Below are positions 1 to 5,800 of a stretch of 7,151 nt of DNA, piece after piece. Below the pieces are notes generated by a model. It was given only the letters and a program-made list of their open reading frames with translations. It searched no databases and was not told where the DNA came from. Position numbers and translations under genes: made by a program. This DNA comes from Candidatus Sumerlaeota bacterium (GTDB lineage: Bacteria > Sumerlaeota > Sumerlaeia > MWCT01), in contig JAPLSR010000450.1 of the NCBI GenBank assembly GCA_026398545.1, positions 1 to 7,151 on the forward strand, read 5' to 3'. Position 1 is the stretch's first letter. Every line of letters begins with the position of its first letter.

Positions 1-1212
1 CGGCATAGATGGTCGAGCCGGAGACGGCGAGGACCCCGACCCAATCGCTTGCGTCGGGATTCCAGTCGGTGGCGGCGCCTGTTGCGGCGTCAAGTGCGGC
101 GATATATTTGCGTGTCTGACTGCCAATGCTGGTGAAATAGCCCCCGGCATAGACGGTCGAGTCAGAGACGGCAAGGGCAAAGACCGGGTTGTCCGCGTTG
201 GGGTTCCAGTCGGTGGCGGCGCCCGTGGCGGCGTTAAGGGCGGCGATATAGTTACGCGTCTGCCCGCCGATGCTGGTGAACACTCCCCCGGCATAGATGG
301 TCGAGCCGGAGACGGCGAGGACCCCGACCCAATCGCTTGCGTCGGGATTCCAGTCGGTGGCGGCGCCTGTGGCGGCGTTGAGAGCGGCGATATGGTTGCG
401 CGTCTGCCCGCCGATGCTGGTGAAATATCCCCCGGCATAGACAGTCGAGCCGGAGACGGCGAGGGCATAGACATTGCTACCAGCATTTGGGTTCCAGTCG
501 GTGGCGGCGCCCGTGGCGACGTCGAGTGCGGCGATATAGTTGCGAGTCTGCCCGCCGATGCTGGTAAACCATCCTACGGCATAGACGGTAGAGCCGGAGA
601 CGGCAAGGGCAGAGACCAAGTTGTCCGCTTTGGGGTTCCAGTCGGTAGCGGCGCCTGTGGTGGTGGCGGCGTCGAGTGCGGCAATATAGTGGCGAGTCTG
701 CCCACCAATGCTGGTGAAATATCCCCCGGCATAGATAGTAGAGCCGGAGACGGCGAGGGCACGGATTTCGTTATTCGCATTGGGGTTCCAGTCGCTGGCG
801 GTGCCCGTGGTAGCATTGAGGGCGGCAATATGGTTGCGCATCCGTCCGCCGATGCTGGTAAACCATCCCCCGGCATAGACGGTCGAGCCGGAGACGGCGA
901 GAGCACAGACTCTGCTATTCGCATTGGGGTTCCAGTCGGTGGGGGCGCCAGTGGTGGTGGCGGCGTCAAGGGCGGCGATGTGGTTACGCGTCTGCCCGCC
1001 GATTTTGACAAACTCTCCCCCGGCATAGACTGTCGAGCCGGAGACGGCGATAGCCCAGACACTGCTATTCGCGCCGGGATTCCAGTCGGTGGCGGCGCCC
1101 GTGGCGGCGTCAAGAGCTGCGATACAGGTGCGCGTCTGCCCGCCGATGCTCCAGAACTCTCCCCCGGCATAGACGGTTGAGCCGGAGACGGCGAGGGCAG
1201 AGATATAAGTAC
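1..1212 (-). repeat. Tandem array of 144/150-bp coding repeats
   Basis: The octamer CGGCATAG or a near match recurs at 1, 145, 289, 433, 577, 727, 871, 1021 and 1165, giving spacings of 144, 144, 144, 144, 150, 144, 150 and 144 bases. All are multiples of three, so the reading frame is kept. The two 150-bp units carry two extra codons (AATTTGAATDWN instead of AATGAATDWN). The array continues past the left edge of the window. Because of the periodicity, other frames of this stretch also stay open and produce spurious ORFs on both strands. Confidence 0.93.
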
Positions 1213-1636
1213 TTAACCCTTTGACATTCGGGTTCCAAGCGGGGTCAACCGAGCCGTTCGCAAGAATGTGGGCGATGTTTTTTCGGGTAACGCCCCCGAC
1301 CATGTCGAAACTGCCCCCGATGAACCACCCGCCCGAGCCATCCGGAACACAGGCGAAAATGCCTCCTCCGTTCACCTTGGGAAAGGTGGCGACGGCAGCG
1401 CCGGTCGTGACGTCAAGAGGGACGCCCCCTCCAGTTGCCGGACCAACATAGGTGAAATCCCCGCCGATATAGACCGTGTCCGTCGTTCTGACAACGGCGT
1501 TGACGGCGCCATTGGTTATCCATGTTTCTTCACGGGGAGTTGAGCTCTGGGCGCGCGCCCCCGGAACATTCAACGCCGCCAGCGCTATTGTGGCTATCGT
1601 CAGGGCAAGATTAACTGCCCACGGTTTTGATTTCAT
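1..1636 (-). CDS. Exported tandem-repeat beta-propeller-like protein (3' end beyond window)
   Basis: The frame is open from ATG at 1636 to the window edge (545 codons, no stop), so the C-terminus is missing. Residues 1-29 form a signal peptide: Lys-rich start, hydrophobic core (ALTIATIALAAL) and an A-R-A cleavage site before Q30. Residues about 45-150 are irregular repeats (e.g. VYIGGDFTYVG, WFIGGSFDMVGG). After that come regular units of 48 or 50 residues with the pattern ALAVSGSTVYAGG-x-FTSIGGQTRN-x-IAALDAATGAATDWNPNA. This resembles delta-60/DUF5122-type propeller repeats in secreted bacterial proteins; the family assignment is from memory. Each unit probably makes one or more beta-strand blades. 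A ligand, enzymatic residues or a surface anchor cannot be seen. A purine-rich AAGAGGT lies 6 bases before ATG, supporting the start. Function is unknown; a surface or extracellular role is inferred from the signal peptide. Confidence 0.85.
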   Translation of the reverse strand, partial: MKSKPWAVNLALTIATIALAALNVPGARAQSSTPREETWITNGAVNAVVRTTDTVYIGGDFTYVGPATGGGVPLDVTTGAAVATFPKVNGGGIFACVPDGSGGWFIGGSFDMVGGVTRKNIAHILANGSVDPAWNPNVKGLSTYISALAVSGSTVYAGGEFWSIGGQTRTCIAALDAATGAATDWNPGANSSVWAIAVSGSTVYAGGEFVKIGGQTRNHIAALDAATTTGAPTDWNPNANSRVCALAVSGSTVYAGGWFTSIGGRMRNHIAALNATTGTASDWNPNANNEIRALAVSGSTIYAGGYFTSIGGQTRHYIAALDAATTTGAATDWNPKADNLVSALAVSGSTVYAVGWFTSIGGQTRNYIAALDVATGAATDWNPNAGSNVYALAVSGSTVYAGGYFTSIGGQTRNHIAALNAATGAATDWNPDASDWVGVLAVSGSTIYAGGVFTSIGGQTRNYIAALNAATGAATDWNPNADNPVFALAVSDSTVYAGGYFTSIGSQTRKYIAALDAATGAATDWNPDASDWVGVLAVSGSTIYA

Positions 1637-1642
1637 GGTATG

Positions 1643-1649
1643 ACCTCTT
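1643..1649 (-). promoter_or_regulatory. Ribosome binding site of the repeat-protein gene
   Basis: Read on the minus strand, AAGAGGT lies 6 bases before the ATG at 1636. It selects this ATG, which is also the only one that leaves a complete signal peptide. Confidence 0.6.
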
Positions 1650-1654
1650 AAAAA

Positions 1655-1691
1655 TTTATATTTCTTATAAACAACGATAGCAAAAAATCAA
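1655..1691 (-). promoter_or_regulatory. Candidate promoter of the repeat-protein gene
   Basis: The AT-rich stretch just upstream of the repeat-protein ATG holds two overlapping sigma70-like options on the minus strand. One is TTGATT (1686-1691) and TATAAG (1664-1669) with a 16-bp spacer. The other is TTGCTA (1678-1683) and TATAAA (1655-1660) with a 17-bp spacer, which would leave a leader of only about 12 bases. The first fits the Shine-Dalgarno at 1643-1649 better. This is motif matching only, in AT-rich DNA where such matches arise easily. Confidence 0.35.
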
Positions 1692-1728
1692 GAGCAAAAT
1701 CTCACTTTTAACAAACCCAAAACCCATA

Positions 1729-1769
1729 GATGATTTCACGCAGAGAACGCAGAGCACGCTGAGATTATT
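1729..1769. repeat. Dispersed CGCAGAG-type repeat, copy 1
   Basis: A 41-bp segment containing CGCAGAG, CGCAGAG and CACGC blocks matches the segment at 5381-5421 at 32 of 41 positions, in the same orientation. It lies between two genes and overlaps the last codons and the TAA stop of the methyltransferase gene (1765-1767). It resembles the short 'cgcagagacgcagag' intergenic repeats that, from memory, are common in environmental bacterial genomes and have no known function. Confidence 0.75.
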
Positions 1770-2955
1770 GGAGTTTTTGATATTTCGCCTTGTGACTGCC
1801 GCGATAGATTTCATACTTCAAAAGCCGGCATTCCAGAGGACCGTTGAAGAGTGTGATGCGCCTTGAGGTGCGCAGTCCCACACTTTCAGCCGCCTGCGCG
1901 TTGCTCGTGAAGATAAAGGCGTTATAACCTTCGTATTTTGACTTCAATGTGTCGCCAATCATGCGGTAAAAGGAGCCGACATCCTCCAGTCCAAGTCGTC
2001 TGTCATAGGGCGGATTCATGATGAGGATGCCGGGTGGCGGCGGAGGCGACTTTTCTTCAAATGATTTGCATTCAAGACCGATGTCCTTTTGGACATTTGC
2101 TCTGCGGGCATTGACGCGCGCCTCCCGGATGCGCTCCGGGTCAATATCCGAACCGATAATCACACCCGGCGCCTCAGGCAGGATTACACCCTCAGCCTCT
2201 GCAAGAACACTCTCAAAAAGTGCGGCGTTATAATCCTTCCAGCGCATGAATCCAAAGCGCCGCGCCCGACCCGGCGCCATGCGGCGCGCCATCATTGCCG
2301 CCTCAATAAGAAAAGTCCCCGAGCCGCACATCGGGTCAAGAAAGGGGATTTTCCCGTCCCAGCCGGTCAGGGCAATAAGAGTAGCCGCAAGGACTTCATT
2401 AATGGGCGCCTCGCCCGCCTCTGTGCGATAACCGCGGCGGTAAAGAGGCTCACCGGAGGAATCAAGGGAAAGGACTGCGAGGCTTCCCTGAATATAAATG
2501 TTGAGACGTAGGTCGGGGTCATTCAGGTCAACCGAGGGGCGTTTGCCTGTATGACGCCGGAACTGGTCAACGATGGCGTCCTTCACCCGCTGTGCCACAA
2601 AGATGGAGTTGTCAAATGCGGAATCTGAGATGAAGGCATCGACGGCAAGCGTCCCATCGGTATCCATATATCTCGACCAGTTGACCGTGCTCACGCGCTG
2701 GTAGAGTTCATCCTTGTCCTTTGCTTTAAAGATGCGGAGCGGGACAAGTATGCGCATGGCTGTACGGGAGCAGAGATTTGCCTTGTAGAGCAGGCGTTTA
2801 TCGCCTGTGAATTTCACCGCGCAGTTTGTGGGCTGAACGGTTAGTGCGCCAAGGGTTCTCAACTCCTCCGCCACCACATCCTCCGCGCCGCGCAGTGTCT
2901 TGGCGAGCATGCTGAAGGTTATAGAATCATGCCTCTCCAATTGTGAATTTCTCAT
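1765..2955 (-). CDS. rlmL: THUMP-domain class I SAM-dependent rRNA guanine N2-methyltransferase (RlmL/YpsC-like)
   Basis: The 396-residue product has the layout of the RlmL half of the E. coli RlmKL fusion, or of Bacillus YpsC. A THUMP-type RNA-binding region spans about residues 45-165. The Rossmann methyltransferase domain follows: SAM-binding motif I DPMCGSGTFLIEAA at 207-220, acidic motif GSDIDPERI at 268-276, and catalytic NPPY at 314-317. NPPY is the signature of exocyclic-amine methylation, and the known target of RlmL is G2445 of 23S rRNA. The RlmK half is absent, which is usual outside gammaproteobacteria. ATG at 2955 has AGGTGG 10 bases upstream. An internal Met16 (MLAKTLRGAEDVV) is an alternative start, since the first 15 residues look non-conserved. 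It begins 29 bp after the glycosidase stop, so cotranscription is likely. The exact target base is inferred from the family. Confidence 0.9.
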   Translation of the reverse strand: MRNSQLERHDSITFSMLAKTLRGAEDVVAEELRTLGALTVQPTNCAVKFTGDKRLLYKANLCSRTAMRILVPLRIFKAKDKDELYQRVSTVNWSRYMDTDGTLAVDAFISDSAFDNSIFVAQRVKDAIVDQFRRHTGKRPSVDLNDPDLRLNIYIQGSLAVLSLDSSGEPLYRRGYRTEAGEAPINEVLAATLIALTGWDGKIPFLDPMCGSGTFLIEAAMMARRMAPGRARRFGFMRWKDYNAALFESVLAEAEGVILPEAPGVIIGSDIDPERIREARVNARRANVQKDIGLECKSFEEKSPPPPPGILIMNPPYDRRLGLEDVGSFYRMIGDTLKSKYEGYNAFIFTSNAQAAESVGLRTSRRITLFNGPLECRLLKYEIYRGSHKAKYQKLQ

Positions 2956-2984
2956 CTCTCATTAACCACCTGCTATCCCTTTTC

Positions 2985-4139
2985 TTAGAACAAAAACAAG
3001 CCAAACGCCTTAGCGGGGGTCGGTGTGGGTGTGGGCGTTGGGGCATTTATTGCAACGGTGTTGAATGCAGACCATGCAAGTTTTTTATCCGTCTCCTTGA
3101 ATTCTCCCGCCCGGAAAATGCCATAATAAGCGCCCGGAAAATCTGTGAGGCAGAACCATGAGGCAAGGGCAACCCGCGCATCCCCAAGGAGGATGTCAAA
3201 TCCCGTCTTTAAGTTTTTCGCCTGTGCCGCCTCACTCCCAAGAAAATCATTCCTCCAGCCGAATTCGGAAATCCACAGCCTTTTTGCCGTGCCGCTCCCC
3301 TCATAAGTCTTCACAACATCCCAGATGGCTTTAATATTTCCAAGCATCTTCTGGTGGATGGTGTAAACATTAGTGGTAGCCGGCGCCACATAGATATGAT
3401 AACCGACGCCATCAAGAGGATATGTTCCTACGGCGCTTTTTAATGCCTTCCAGCCGAGGGTTCCTATTCCCTCGGAATATACCTGCGTGAAATAAGACGC
3501 AACGGTGTCCTCATCGTGTGAAAAGACCGGTCCTGAGACAAGGGTCACCTGCCAGGTGGTGTTTGTGGTATGACCATCTTCCACCTTCACTGCACGGTAA
3601 ATACGCTCAAGCATCTTTGCGAACCAATAAGGCGGGACGGTGGGCGTTGTTGTCCCCGATTCCCAGTTGTTCGGCTCATTGAAACTCTCATACACGCGTA
3701 CGCGGTCCTTGAAATGTTCAACAATCAGGACAAAATTCCGCACGTAGTCATCAATATATTGCTCCGTGTTCAGCTGGGCGGCGCTTTTTACCGCCTCGGC
3801 GCCGATGAGTCCATAAATCCTGACACCGCGGCTCACAAGGGCATTGATAATGGCGTCATAGGTCTCAAACCATGACATATTTTGCGCACCGTGCTGAGCC
3901 GTATCGTCCGGCGCATTCCACGGACCCAAAATAAAATTGATGCGGGTAAATCTCGTGCCGGTCTCTGCAATGACCTGTGCCGGTGCGGCGATGTCGCCCG
4001 ATTGCGCATCAACAGGGGCGTTGGCATCCAGACACACCCAGGCGGCGCAGTGCCCGCCGGGAATACCCAACAAGCAAAAGAGACCTGCAAAGAGATAAGC
4101 AAAAAATTCCTGCCTCAAATTCCCCACGACCTCTTTCAT
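2985..4139 (-). CDS. Secreted clan GH-A glycoside hydrolase with bare C-terminal Thr-Pro linker
   Basis: The 384-residue product starts with a signal peptide (hydrophobic FFAYLFAGLFCLLGIP, residues 11-26) and then a TIM-barrel glycosidase. The clan GH-A hallmarks are visible. The acid/base is E155 in ESFNEPNNW at the end of strand 4, and the nucleophile is E292 in LWISEFGWR at the end of strand 7. DGVGYHIYV (243-251) fits the strand-6 His/Tyr region. The CAZy family (GH5, GH39 or another) and the substrate are not resolved. Residues 367-376 are a run of Pro-Thr pairs, the usual linker to a carbohydrate-binding or anchoring domain. Only AKAFGLFLF follows before TAA, so the expected second domain is missing. 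No Shine-Dalgarno precedes ATG 4139, although this start gives the full signal peptide. Confidence 0.85.
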   Translation of the reverse strand: MKEVVGNLRQEFFAYLFAGLFCLLGIPGGHCAAWVCLDANAPVDAQSGDIAAPAQVIAETGTRFTRINFILGPWNAPDDTAQHGAQNMSWFETYDAIINALVSRGVRIYGLIGAEAVKSAAQLNTEQYIDDYVRNFVLIVEHFKDRVRVYESFNEPNNWESGTTTPTVPPYWFAKMLERIYRAVKVEDGHTTNTTWQVTLVSGPVFSHDEDTVASYFTQVYSEGIGTLGWKALKSAVGTYPLDGVGYHIYVAPATTNVYTIHQKMLGNIKAIWDVVKTYEGSGTAKRLWISEFGWRNDFLGSEAAQAKNLKTGFDILLGDARVALASWFCLTDFPGAYYGIFRAGEFKETDKKLAWSAFNTVAINAPTPTPTPTPAKAFGLFLF

Positions 4140-4149
4140 AATGTTATGT

Positions 4150-4180
4150 TATATATGAGGGGCGAAAGAATAATTGACAA
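4150..4180 (-). promoter_or_regulatory. Weak candidate promoter of the glycosidase gene
   Basis: On the minus strand TTGTCA (4175-4180) is followed after 19 bp by TATATA (4150-4155). The spacer is longer than ideal. Transcription would begin only a few bases before the ATG at 4139, giving a nearly leaderless mRNA, which would agree with the missing Shine-Dalgarno. Low confidence. Confidence 0.25.
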
Positions 4181-4194
4181 GTTGAATTATCAAC
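4181..4194. repeat. Short palindrome, possible operator
   Basis: GTTGA and TCAAC flank ATTA in a perfect 5-bp inverted repeat. It lies directly upstream of the candidate glycosidase promoter, in the spacer between two divergent genes, which is a position suited to a regulator. No regulator can be named. Confidence 0.3.
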
Positions 4195-4416
4195 ATGCCC
4201 GACGTAATAGCCATGGTTGATACTGCAGTTGGAGCCTCCCCACGGGTTCGTAGTCGAAGAGAGATTTTAACGCTTGACAGGACTTCATACTTTTCCGTGC
4301 TGTGTTTGTTGTTGTTAATGATATTTTCCCAAGAAGGTTCAATGAACGGCTCATTGGTTGACGCTCAGAGAAATGGCTATGAAATCCTGAACAAAACAAA
4401 AAGTCTTAATCGTTAG
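4195..4416 (+). CDS. Doubtful small ORF in the divergent spacer
   Basis: A 73-codon frame runs through most of the 319-bp spacer between the glycosidase and the diguanylate cyclase. Its product would have an Arg-rich start, one hydrophobic stretch (FSVLCLLLLMIF, about residues 33-44) and a polar tail. ATG 4195 has no Shine-Dalgarno. An internal ATG at 4342, preceded by AAGAAGG, would give only 24 residues. I recognise no family. It ends 42 bp before the cyclase start. It may be a small membrane protein, a gene remnant or chance. The rest of the spacer shows only short palindromes (CCATGG, ACTGCAGT) and an isolated perfect -35 box (TTGACA, 4274-4279) without a convincing -10. Confidence 0.2.
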   Translation: MPDVIAMVDTAVGASPRVRSRREILTLDRTSYFSVLCLLLLMIFSQEGSMNGSLVDAQRNGYEILNKTKSLNR

Positions 4417-4432
4417 GCTACATGCCGCAACC

Positions 4433-4452
4433 ATACCTTTGAACGCAGGTAT
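4433..4452 (+). promoter_or_regulatory. Hairpin overlapping the ribosome binding site of the diguanylate cyclase
   Basis: ATACCT (4433-4438) and AGGTAT (4447-4452) form a perfect 6-bp inverted repeat around an 8-base loop. The right arm contains AGGT (4447-4450), the only Shine-Dalgarno-like sequence before ATG 4459. Folding would therefore hide the ribosome binding site. The stem is short and AT-containing, so it would be a weak or temperature- or ligand-assisted switch at best. Confidence 0.4.
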
Positions 4453-4458
4453 AGAACA

Positions 4459-5304
4459 ATGAATATAGTTAAAGCCCTTGAGAAACACAGCCGCCTCTTT
4501 TGGGGGATAGTGGGCGGGGAACTTGTTTTAGTGCTTGGCGTTATTGATTATTTGACGGGTTATGAAATCAGCTTCTCCCTGTTTTATTTGGCTCCTATTG
4601 TATTGGTTACCTGGTTTGTAAGTCGAAGACTGGGTATAATGTTTTCCATTTTCAGCGCTATCACCTGGTATTTTGCAGACGCTTTAAGTGGACAGACCTA
4701 TTCATTACCTGCAATTTATCTCTGGAACACTTTAATCCGATTCGGCTTCTTTATCATTGTGACACTGCTATTGTCGGCGTTGAGAGAAAAACTCCGAACT
4801 GAAGAGATATTTGCACGTACCGATTTTGTCACGGGTGCGGTGAATACTCGCTACTTTTATAATCTGGCACACATGGAAATCAGTCGGTCCCGTAGATACC
4901 AACATCCCTTCACGCTGGCTTATATTGACCTCGACAACTTCAAGGCAATAAATGACCGTTTTGGACATGGCACAGGCGACATGGTTCTCAAAACTGTGGC
5001 GAGCGCCTTGCAGCACCATTTACGCGATACCGATATAGTAGCCCGATTTGGCGGTGACGAGTTTGCCCTGCTGTTAACAGAGACCGGACAAGAAGCAGCC
5101 AAAGTGGTCATTTCCAAGATTCATTCCAGCCTTATGGCGGAAATGCAAAAGAACAGTTGGCCTGTGACATTCAGCATTGGCGTGGTTACCTACGTTGCCG
5201 TGCCACATACGGTTGACAATGTAGTGAAAATAGCAGATGAATTAATGTACTCTGTAAAGAGTGGCACCAAGAATGGCGTCCGATACTCTACTTACACTGG
5301 CTAA
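4459..5304 (+). CDS. Membrane-anchored diguanylate cyclase (GGDEF domain)
   Basis: This 281-residue protein should make c-di-GMP from two GTP at the inner membrane. Four hydrophobic helices are visible at about residues 14-31, 37-53, 57-75 and 88-107. A short linker (ALREKLRTEEIFARTD) leads into the GGDEF domain. Conserved points are TDFVTGAVNTRYF (121-133), the metal-binding YIDLDNFKAINDRFGHGTGD (155-174, first Asp D157) and the active-site GGDEF at 198-202. The inhibitory site RxxD is present as R189-D192, exactly five residues before GGDEF, so product feedback inhibition is expected. No EAL domain is present. The N-terminal module has no recognised sensor family name; it may sense membrane or small-molecule cues. 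AGGT lies 8 bases before the ATG, inside a small hairpin. Confidence 0.95.
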   Translation: MNIVKALEKHSRLFWGIVGGELVLVLGVIDYLTGYEISFSLFYLAPIVLVTWFVSRRLGIMFSIFSAITWYFADALSGQTYSLPAIYLWNTLIRFGFFIIVTLLLSALREKLRTEEIFARTDFVTGAVNTRYFYNLAHMEISRSRRYQHPFTLAYIDLDNFKAINDRFGHGTGDMVLKTVASALQHHLRDTDIVARFGGDEFALLLTETGQEAAKVVISKIHSSLMAEMQKNSWPVTFSIGVVTYVAVPHTVDNVVKIADELMYSVKSGTKNGVRYSTYTG

Positions 5305-5329
5305 CACTAATTGCAAATGTCTTGCCTTC

Positions 5330-5350
5330 GGCGTGTGCAGCCGACACGCC
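5330..5350 (+). terminator. GC-rich hairpin after the diguanylate cyclase gene
   Basis: GGCGTGT (5330-5336) and ACACGCC (5344-5350) form a perfect 7-bp stem with a 7-base loop, starting 26 bases after the cyclase stop. The position fits a terminator or mRNA-stabilising hairpin. No U-run follows, so classical intrinsic termination is doubtful. Confidence 0.4.
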
Positions 5351-5380
5351 CGGGACGAGGATGACCTGCCAAAATCCCTG

Positions 5381-5421
5381 GATAATTTCTCGCAGAGGGC
5401 GCAAAGCACGCCAAGATTACC
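5381..5421. repeat. Dispersed CGCAGAG-type repeat, copy 2
   Basis: This is the same 41-bp element as at 1729-1769 (32 of 41 bases equal, same orientation), here in non-coding DNA after the diguanylate cyclase. Differences cluster at the CGCAGAG spacers (AA to GG, G to A), as expected for old members of a repeat family. Confidence 0.75.
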
Positions 5422-5439
5422 CGTGGTGGCGTGAATAAG

Positions 5440-5610
5440 ATGCGCCTGTTCATCACCGATAGAGAGACTTTCGCTCTTGACGGAACTCCACAAGTCGCTA
5501 TACTATGCCTATTATTTTTAACGATGTTTCCTGAGAAGGAGATTTATACAGAAAATAAGTCTGCCATTGTTAGCCATGAACTATATATGAGAATGATCAC
5601 TCAGAAGTGA
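5440..5610 (+). CDS. Doubtful small ORF between cyclase and defence remnants
   Basis: A 56-codon frame runs from ATG 5440 to TGA 5608-5610. The sigma70-like promoter at 5477-5504 lies inside it, so a transcript from that promoter could only use the in-frame ATG at 5524. That would give 28 residues starting MFPEKEIYTENK. No clear Shine-Dalgarno precedes either start; AAGGAG at 5536-5541 has no start codon at a proper distance after it. I recognise no family. It could be a degraded gene end. The next remnant starts 9 bases after its stop, in the same frame. Confidence 0.2.
   Translation: MRLFITDRETFALDGTPQVAILCLLFLTMFPEKEIYTENKSAIVSHELYMRMITQK
5477..5504 (+). promoter_or_regulatory. Sigma70-type promoter of the right-hand gene cluster
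   Basis: TTGACG (5477-5482) and TATACT (5499-5504) each match five of six consensus bases and are separated by 16 bp. It is the best promoter match in the window. It points toward the remnant ORFs, the nuclease-like gene and the RhuM gene, which are tightly spaced and could all be read from it. The start of transcription would be near 5511. Confidence 0.6.
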
Positions 5611-5619
5611 GGGTTTTGA

Positions 5620-5740
5620 ATGCCACAGTATTCCATCGAACATATTTTCAAAGATTCCGAACACCAAGCACCGCTTAACACTGTTCAAAGCCGAAGATGT
5701 CCAATGGCTTGAATCGCAATTGTTTGAGAAGAAGAAATGA
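5620..5740 (+). pseudogene. Frameshifted 5' stump of a gene, possibly an HsdR N-terminal-domain protein
   Basis: ATG 5620 (GAGG 6 bases upstream) opens MPQYSIEHIFKDSEHQ, then leaves a sensible frame and stops at 5710-5712. The next frame, from about 5672, reads RLTLFKAEDVQWLESQLFEKKK and stops at 5738-5740. Joined across a shift between about 5660 and 5675, the two halves give one plausible N-terminus (KDSEHQ then LTLFKAEDVQWLESQLFEKK). From memory this resembles the start of proteins with a type I restriction HsdR N-terminal domain (HSDR_N_2), which continue as 'EKxGKPYIKC', but this is uncertain. The body of the gene is absent. The final TGA overlaps the ATG of the following 20-codon tail (AAATGA). 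Confidence 0.45.
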
Positions 5741-5753
5741 ATATTATCAACGC
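5727..5753 (+). repeat. 27-bp exact direct repeat, copy 1
   Basis: The 27 bases starting AGAAGAAGAAATGAAT are identical to 6856-6882, 1129 bp downstream. The block includes the AAATGA stop/start overlap and the first codons of the HsdS-like tail. Similarity continues to the end of the tail at a lower level. The sequence on its left side is unrelated in the two copies. Confidence 0.9.
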
Positions 5754-5799
5754 CCTGCCGGCGGCAATTCTCCGCAGAGCCTTTGAAGGAGGTCTTTAA
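5737..5799 (+). pseudogene. hsdS: HsdS-like C-terminal tail, copy 1 (20 codons)
   Basis: The frame reads MNIINALPAAILRRAFEGGL and ends TAA. It resembles the C-terminus of type I restriction specificity subunits, which typically end in 'ALLPAxLDRAFKGEL'; this is family knowledge from memory. Only this tail remains; the two target-recognition domains are missing. Its ATG overlaps the stop of the upstream stump (AAATGA), and its last codons (GAA GGA GGT) are the Shine-Dalgarno of the nuclease-like gene, whose ATG follows the TAA after one base. It could still be translated as a 20-residue peptide. A second copy lies at 6866-6928. Confidence 0.5.
5786..5793 (+). promoter_or_regulatory. Strong ribosome binding site deciding the nuclease start
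   Basis: AAGGAGGT lies 7 bases before ATG 5801. An in-frame TTG at 5783 would give six extra residues but starts inside this very motif, so ATG 5801 is the real start. The site is embedded in the end of the upstream 20-codon tail, which suggests translational coupling. Confidence 0.85.
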
Positions 5800-5800
5800 A

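Noticed and set aside
574..1170. Second minus-strand ORF (198 codons) in the repeat array
   Set aside because: Out-of-frame shadow of the repeat-protein gene, Pro/Ser/Arg-rich and without a start signal.
392..1180. Long plus-strand ORF (262 codons) rich in Gly, Ala and Pro
   Set aside because: It is antisense to the propeller repeats; a stop-free unit of 144 or 150 bp keeps every such frame open. It has no ribosome binding site, and the opposite strand has a signal peptide and conserved motifs.
1..1212. CRISPR array, considered because of the regular spacing
   Set aside because: Whole 144/150-bp units are similar, with no short-repeat/unique-spacer pattern, and the period preserves one reading frame with a signal peptide.
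2089..2511. Plus-strand ORF (140 codons) inside the methyltransferase gene
   Set aside because: Antisense shadow; the minus strand carries the DPMCGSGT and NPPY motifs.
4274..4302. Promoter from the perfect TTGACA at 4274
   Set aside because: No -10-like hexamer occurs at 16-18 bp spacing.
5242..5493. Minus-strand ORF (83 codons) between cyclase and promoter
   Set aside because: It runs through the cyclase 3' end, the hairpin and the dispersed repeat, which yields the Leu-Cys-rich residues typical of mis-annotated ORFs over such repeats.
5783..5800. TTG 5783 as start of the nuclease-like gene
   Set aside because: It lies within three bases of the AAGGAGGT site, which is ideally placed for ATG 5801.
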